A DNA stretch of 64,000 nt. Source: Holothuria scabra. Taxonomy: Eukaryota; Echinodermata; Holothuroidea; Aspidochirotida; Holothuriidae. The DNA lies in the NCBI GenBank assembly GCA_037179385.1, contig CM074188.1, positions 26,801,318 to 26,865,317 of the forward strand. The letters run 5' to 3'. Numbering within the stretch: the stretch's first letter is position 1; the number at the start of each line of letters is the position of its first letter. Shown piece after piece: positions 59,520 to 64,000 of this stretch. The notes under the pieces were generated by a model. That model was given only the letters and a program-made list of their open reading frames with translations, did no database searches and was not told the DNA's origin. The translations under genes were made by a program, and so were the position numbers.

Positions 59520-59920
59520 TGTGCGTGCAGTATATGTGTGTTTTATGAAACTTTGCTCATGAACACCATATCTCAAGATAGGAATGGAATGACTGACACT
59601 TTCATACTTGGTATTTAGCTGTACCATGTTGTTGAGACAAGTAAACCCTATTGTTATTGGTGGAGGTCAAAGGTCATTTTTGGTCACCAGAGGTCATATA
59701 GTACATTCCATGAACATTGCTTGTAAAAATGATATATCCAGAAGGATAAATGTGATAGATCTCATACTTGGCAGGTGGATTGATCATATTGCATAGATGA
59801 TCTCTATTGCTTTTGATGGAGGTCAAAGGTTGTTAGAAGTCACCAGAGGTCAAATGGTAAACACCATGAAAAAAGCTTGCAAGCTCTACATTTCAAGAAG
59901 GATAAATAAATGTCATGATG
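59520..59920 (+). repeat. DR1-monomer composite repeat, block 13
   Basis: A TG run and GAACACCATATCTCAAGATA are followed by two monomers (GGTGGAGGTCAAAGGTCAT, then GATGGAGGTCAAAGGTTG). Confidence 0.8.
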
Positions 59921-59956
59921 CTTTCAGACCCAGTACTACCTGTTTTCACACCTCTG

Positions 59957-60611
59957 AGTTTAGTCTAGTCAGCCTTCCCAATTGAGGGTATGGGTAACCC
60001 TGCCTGTTCATTTCCTTTGACGTCAGGGAGCACATAGCAACAAAAGCAACTTAATGATCCAAAAAAGTATGGTTTGCCAATCAGGCTCATCTGAAAATAA
60101 AAATATTCATATTATTGTGAACCCTTAGCCAGTGGGAAGCACTAATGGAAAAGAAATTCATTTCTGATCAAAACAACATACTTTTTTGTTGAATTTAATT
60201 TACAAGATATTTAGCACATGAAATGATAACTGCATAAACTTCATACCTATCTGAATGCCTCGCATTTAGTATTATAGTGGAAAAAATATTCGGGATATGA
60301 GCTGTGCAGAATATCTCAAGTCGTAGTCACTCGTAGCGGTATGTACTACCCTTGACACTATATAACAGGTATGTGCAACTCGTGGACTCTGTTACAGGAT
60401 ACCTGCGATTTAAAAATAGCACTGCCTATTGCCTGAATCCTCAGATGACCAATGATGCCATAGCTGCAGTAAATATGTATGTTTCAGCTAGAAGCTCCAC
60501 CCGCATTTGAAGTCAAAATCGATGCTATCTGCTCCCTGACATCAGGGGATATGAAAAGACCAAATGAAAACATTCCCTCAGTGGTAGGGTTACCCTGACT
60601 AAGCTTACTCT
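59957..60611. mobile_element. Inverted-repeat element of about 650 bp
   Basis: Arms at about 59957-60040 and 60520-60611: GGTAACCCTGCC / GGTAGGGTTACC and GACGTCAGGGAGCACATAGC / GCTATCTGCTCCCTGACATC. Non-coding; target duplication not found. Confidence 0.65.
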
Positions 60612-60879
60612 ACCTGTTCCCCTCAAGCTTCATGAAACACCAGGAGTATTTATCCTGTTTGATACACTGTTTGTTGTTTGGTCTCTAATAAAACGGGAAT
60701 GTTCCAAACTTAAAAAAGAGTAAACTGAGATATCAGTTTATTTGCTGTGTACACACGTGTGAGACAGTTTACTTAGGAACGAGTGGATCTTAGCTGTGTG
60801 GTGGGAATGACAGATAAAGATCAAAGTAAATGCCAAATGTCCTCTCTACTGAAATCTGCCAGTCAACTGATATTTTGCT

Positions 60880-61236
60880 TGACTTGCATATCCGACATGT
60901 TAGCAGCATGTGAAGGATCTCATACTTGGCATGTGGATTTCCCATATGAACTAGATGTTCCGGACTGTTTTTGGTGGAAATCAAAGGTAATTTGAGGTCC
61001 CTGGAGGTAAAAACTTCAAAACCTTGTTATCACAATAGCTCAAGGAGGGTTACTCTGGTGGTTGTCGTATGTAGCATGTGCATGGGTCATATTGAGTAGG
61101 TGATCCCTATTGTTCTTGGTGGAGGCCCAAGCTGGCGGTTGAGGTGACCAGAGGCCAAAAGGGTCAAAAGCATGAAAACAATATCTCAGTATACCATAAG
61201 GTGAGAAATCACTAAGCCTTTTGGCTTTCTGGTGAG
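60880..61236 (+). repeat. DR1-monomer composite repeat, block 14 (3' end)
   Basis: Two monomers and a tail (AAATCACTAAGCCTTTTGGC, TTTCTGGTG) end about 285 bases before the last visible exon of the main gene. Confidence 0.75.
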
Positions 61237-61520
61237 AATTTAATGGCAATATTTTCCTACTTAATTGTGAAATTTACAACTAGTAATTGCTTGAATCCCT
61301 GAGATATCATGTGATACCAATGGAAGAGAAAAGGTAGGAAAATTTGTGAGATTTAAGTGTTGTTTTGAATTAAGTTGGGATCAACTGTTTCTGTTCTTTA
61401 ATCTGGTAGTAAAATTCAAGTGTTATACCTAGTGTTTGCTTATAACAAATGACTAACATTTGAACATCAAAGCATGTGATTACTTTTGCCAATGTTTCAC
61501 GAAACACCTTTTAACTGCAG

Positions 61521-61670
61521 ATAATTTTCCTCCAAACATTACTGGACCGGGTGTTTTTGAAGTTACAATTGGCCAGAGAGCTGAATACCTGTTTTATGTA
61601 TTTGATCCTGATGAGGAGGATATGTTTGATATTTCCCTGATTGAGTATCCCAAAGGAGCAATCTTCAATG
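61521..61670 (+). CDS. Exon: Ig/cadherin-like segment after VWD (gene continues beyond window)
   Basis: The exon is 150 nt, phase 1 to 1. The acceptor is TTTTAACTGCAG and the donor is GTAAGT. It encodes NNFPPNITGPGVFEVTIGQR, then AEYLFYVFDPDEEDMFDISL and PKGAIFN. The NxPPxIxG start, a VTxGxxxxxxFxxxDPDxDxxxxSL core and a Px-GAxF turn are typical of the beta-sandwich that follows VWD in Mesh/MUC4-like proteins. The donor implies at least one more exon. None is visible in 61671-64000, where an inverted-repeat element and an L2-like remnant lie. The sushi or EGF repeats and transmembrane segment expected of the family would be further downstream. Confidence 0.88.
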
Positions 61671-61803
61671 GTAAGTGAAGTGGTGGGATGTAAACCTGTA
61701 TTTCTAAATACATGCAATTTTTGATGTCTGCACCCTGATTGACATTTTCATAAACAATACAGCTTTACCCTGGTTGGTGAATGTTGAATTCTTCAGTCAG
61801 TTA

Positions 61804-62907
61804 TCCCTTACAAAAATTCCCCACATGATTTCCTACAGGAAATTGGTATGTGGGAATTCTATAGGATTTTGGGCATCTTCCTGTAGGAAATCAAATTTCC
61901 TGTAGGAAATGCTTCCCACATAGGAAATTGCTTTCCTACATAGGAAATCACTTCCCACATGGGTCATTCCATTTATATTGTGGGGTAGCTTTTGCATCTT
62001 TGTTCATAATAAAGGTATATGAGCATCATGGTGCTGATTGCTTGGGACTTTTGTGCATAGGCGATAGTGCCATGGCCATAGTTGCATGCATTTTCCAATT
62101 ACTGAAACAGGTCACCAATCTTCCAAGGAAATATGTGGTAGGCTGTATGGTAGAGGTAGATAAATGAATTTCTAGAACTCCATGATTAATTGCTGCTCAA
62201 TGCCTAATTTCCTCCGATTAAAAGGAACATAACTAAATTATCTCCAACATTTTGAAATAGAAGAAAAAAAGAACATGTTCCTTTGTTTGTTATGGCGCTT
62301 TTTCAGACAGAGCAATGCAGTTTAAAATAAGCTACAACCAGGTTATTCATTTGTTGATATGCCCAGAACTGCAGTTATCTCAGCTTCTTATCCAAAAGAA
62401 ACAATATCAAGAATCAAAATATGCCATGACACGCACTAGTGCATGGATATCTAGTACTGAACAGTCCTATTTTCCTCATATTATCCATGAGTGTCCACCA
62501 TGCAAGGAACAAGTAATATTCTGACCATTATAATCACTGCTAGTTAGCACTATTTGCTGCTAAAGCCATGCAGCCTATTACTGCACTGAAGCAATACACT
62601 GTACTGCTATACTACAACGTATAGTCAAGTCCATAGCTTTACACAGCACAGAACACGTACAAAGGACAGATTTGAAAAGTTCTTTGTTGTGACTCAGTAG
62701 GCTTTACTGACCAATGACAATGGACTTCCTTTCATGTGCCAATGAATGCAATGGTCAGTGTTAGGAATAGACTCCCCAATTCCTACGTAGGAAAGTTGAA
62801 ATTCCTGTAGGAATCTTAAAATTCCTACTGGAAATGGCTTACTTCCTATAGGAAATGTGCTTTTCCTACAGGATTCCTACAATGTACTGGAAATTTTTGT
62901 AAGGGAT
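61804..62907. mobile_element. Inverted-repeat element with TTTCCTRTAGGAAA sub-terminal arrays
   Basis: TCCCTTACAAAAATTCC on the left and the inverse AAATTTTTGTAAGGGA on the right bound about 1.1 kb. Near each end, short palindromes such as TTTCCTGTAGGAAA and TTCCTACAGGA repeat four to six times. The middle has two small open frames of 50-70 codons that I do not recognise. It sits 130 bases after the last visible exon. Confidence 0.7.
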
Positions 62908-63168
62908 GTTCATAGTGTATTCAACACAATAATACATTACAAACTCATCTGCTTAGAGATCCAATTAAACTCTGGTTTTGTAGTCATAAACTCGGTATCT
63001 CTAATACCAGAGGGTAGTTAAAGGCTTCCTGTTCATAATCTAAAGAAAAGGTTAACTCTACAATCACTGGACATTCAGTAGCTTTTCTGCTGTCACAGTG
63101 TTAACGGTAATCAACTGGAAAAAGTTCCTCACAGGCCAGGGGTTAAGGGCTTCTCCGCATTCTTACTT

Positions 63169-63530
63169 ATGTGTATAAATGTCTTCACCATCTTGCTCCG
63201 ATTTATCTGGAAAACCTCATACGACTTTACAATTAAGCCTGGTAGTGCTCTGAGATCTGCAAATTGCAATTATACTTTAGTGAAGCAGGTATCTTGGAGG
63301 AAATTTGGTGGACAATCTTTCTCTGTTGCTGGTCCATGTCTCTGGAATGATATTCCAGCTCATGTAAGGGATTCTCCCTCTCTGCTGATTTTCCAAAGAT
63401 TACTTACAACCAGGCTTATCTTTTTACTAGCTATTTCTTCTAGTTTGTTACTGTTAAGCGCTTAAATTTGATGCCCTTGATTTAGTGCTATAAGCACCGG
63501 TCATTATTATTATTATTATTATCATCATCA
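63169..63530 (+). mobile_element. L2/CR1-like LINE 3' remnant
   Basis: The end of the open frame to 63465 reads SFSVAGPCLWNDIPAHVRDS and then FQRLLTTRLI, the C-terminal block found at the end of L2/CR1 RT proteins (compare AFSTVSAKLWNDPPSFVKNS in the copy at 33437). It is followed by TAGTGCTATAAGCACCGG and an ATT run, a decayed GGCGCTATA tail. The 5' part is missing, and the copy differs clearly from the one at 33437. Confidence 0.75.
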
Positions 63531-63740
63531 TCATCATCATCATCATCCATCGCCATCGCGATCGGTGGCGGTGGCGGTGATTATTATTATTATTGTTGTT
63601 GTTGTTGTTGTTACTACTATTACTATTACTACTACTATTACTATTACTATTACTACTATTACTACTACTATTGCTACCACTATTGCTACCACTATTACTA
63701 CCACTATTACGACGACGATTATTATTATTATTATTAGTGA
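63503..63740. repeat. Compound triplet microsatellite
   Basis: An (ATT)n run, (ATC)n, a short GGTGGCGGTGGCGGTG patch, (TTG)n, (ACTATT)n and (ATT)n follow each other, seeded at the 3' tail of the L2-like remnant. ORFs of poly-Asn/Ser or poly-Thr/Ile across it are artefacts. Confidence 0.9.
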
Positions 63741-63831
63741 TCATAGTGGTTTCTTGCAACAAATAAGTGAACAGATAAAGGGGATTTTATTAAACCCGAC
63801 CTCCCCTTTGCGAGGTCTGGTCAGAGTGTCC

Positions 63832-64000
63832 TTATTGATTCCTTGCCATAGGCAGGCAAGGAATCTATGCGATGGTGATGTGGTGTGTGTGTGTGTTTAT
63901 GTTTGTGACACTTGCTTGTAAACACGATATCTTAAGATAGGAATGTCCGACACTTTTCATATTTGGTATATAGATTTGTCATGATGAGAGGAAGAACTCT
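63832..64000 (+). repeat. DR1-monomer composite repeat, block 15 (runs off the window)
   Basis: A well-preserved head: GATTCCTTGCCATAGGCAGG, GGCAAGGAATCTATGCG, GATGGTGATG, TG run, then the first monomer, CTTGTAAACACGATATCTTA. Confidence 0.8.

Noticed and set aside
63454..63921. Long open frames of poly-Asn/Ser and poly-Thr/Ile
   Set aside because: They are translations of a compound triplet microsatellite.

Overview
This window looks like AT-rich animal genomic DNA. The evidence is a multi-exon gene with GT/AG introns of 0.5 to 18 kb, two clades of non-LTR retrotransposon, tRNA-derived SINE pieces, many short inverted-repeat elements and long microsatellites. The repeat flavour (GGCCTAACGTTAG-like runs and arrays built on GAGGTCAAAGGTCAT) suggests an echinoderm or another invertebrate deuterostome. 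That placement is inference.

The main gene is on the plus strand and runs through almost the whole window. I could join ten exons by reading frame, splice site and phase: 5616-5768, 23807-24296, 28998-29234, 38740-38859, 40731-40954, 49379-49466, 49977-50156, 53702-53818, 58001-58267 and 61521-61670. Together they encode about 675 residues of one secreted or membrane protein: the C-terminal part of a NIDO domain, an AMOP domain, a VWD domain with a GDPH motif, a post-VWD segment with an RRKR site, and the start of an Ig/cadherin-like segment. This is the MUC4 / SUSD2 / Drosophila Mesh architecture. The signal peptide, the NIDO start and the C-terminus lie outside the window.

The introns carry nearly everything else. 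A nanos-type double CCHC zinc-finger exon lies antisense at 31062-31238. A 59-residue small ORF (19436-19615) and a cysteine-rich probable last exon (about 21171-21344) are also antisense. A 5'-truncated L1/Tx1-like LINE (12864-15352) has an 11-bp target-site duplication and a poly-A tail. An L2/CR1-like LINE (33437-34658) keeps its reverse-transcriptase C-terminal frame open, and an L2-like 3' remnant lies at 63169-63530.

The most abundant component is a composite repeat. It has a head (GATTCCTTGCC-type or GAAACCTATGCATTC-type, then GATGGTGATG and a TG run), several monomers of about 145-160 bp, and a tail (GGCAAGGAATCACTAAGCC). It occurs in about fifteen blocks. Most monomers contain AGGTCAAAGGTCA, the consensus DR1 nuclear-receptor element.

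At least ten MITE or foldback elements can be bounded by inverted repeats. These include a hAT-like one with an 8-bp duplication, two TTAA-flanked ones, a pair with 6-bp duplications, and a foldback made of 24-bp tandem units. Stretches not listed below (parts of 3.7-5.0, 9.1-10.9, 15.4-17.5, 27.5-29.0, 38.9-40.7, 47.7-49.4, 50.2-51.3 and 54.6-56.2 kb) showed no gene that I could support.
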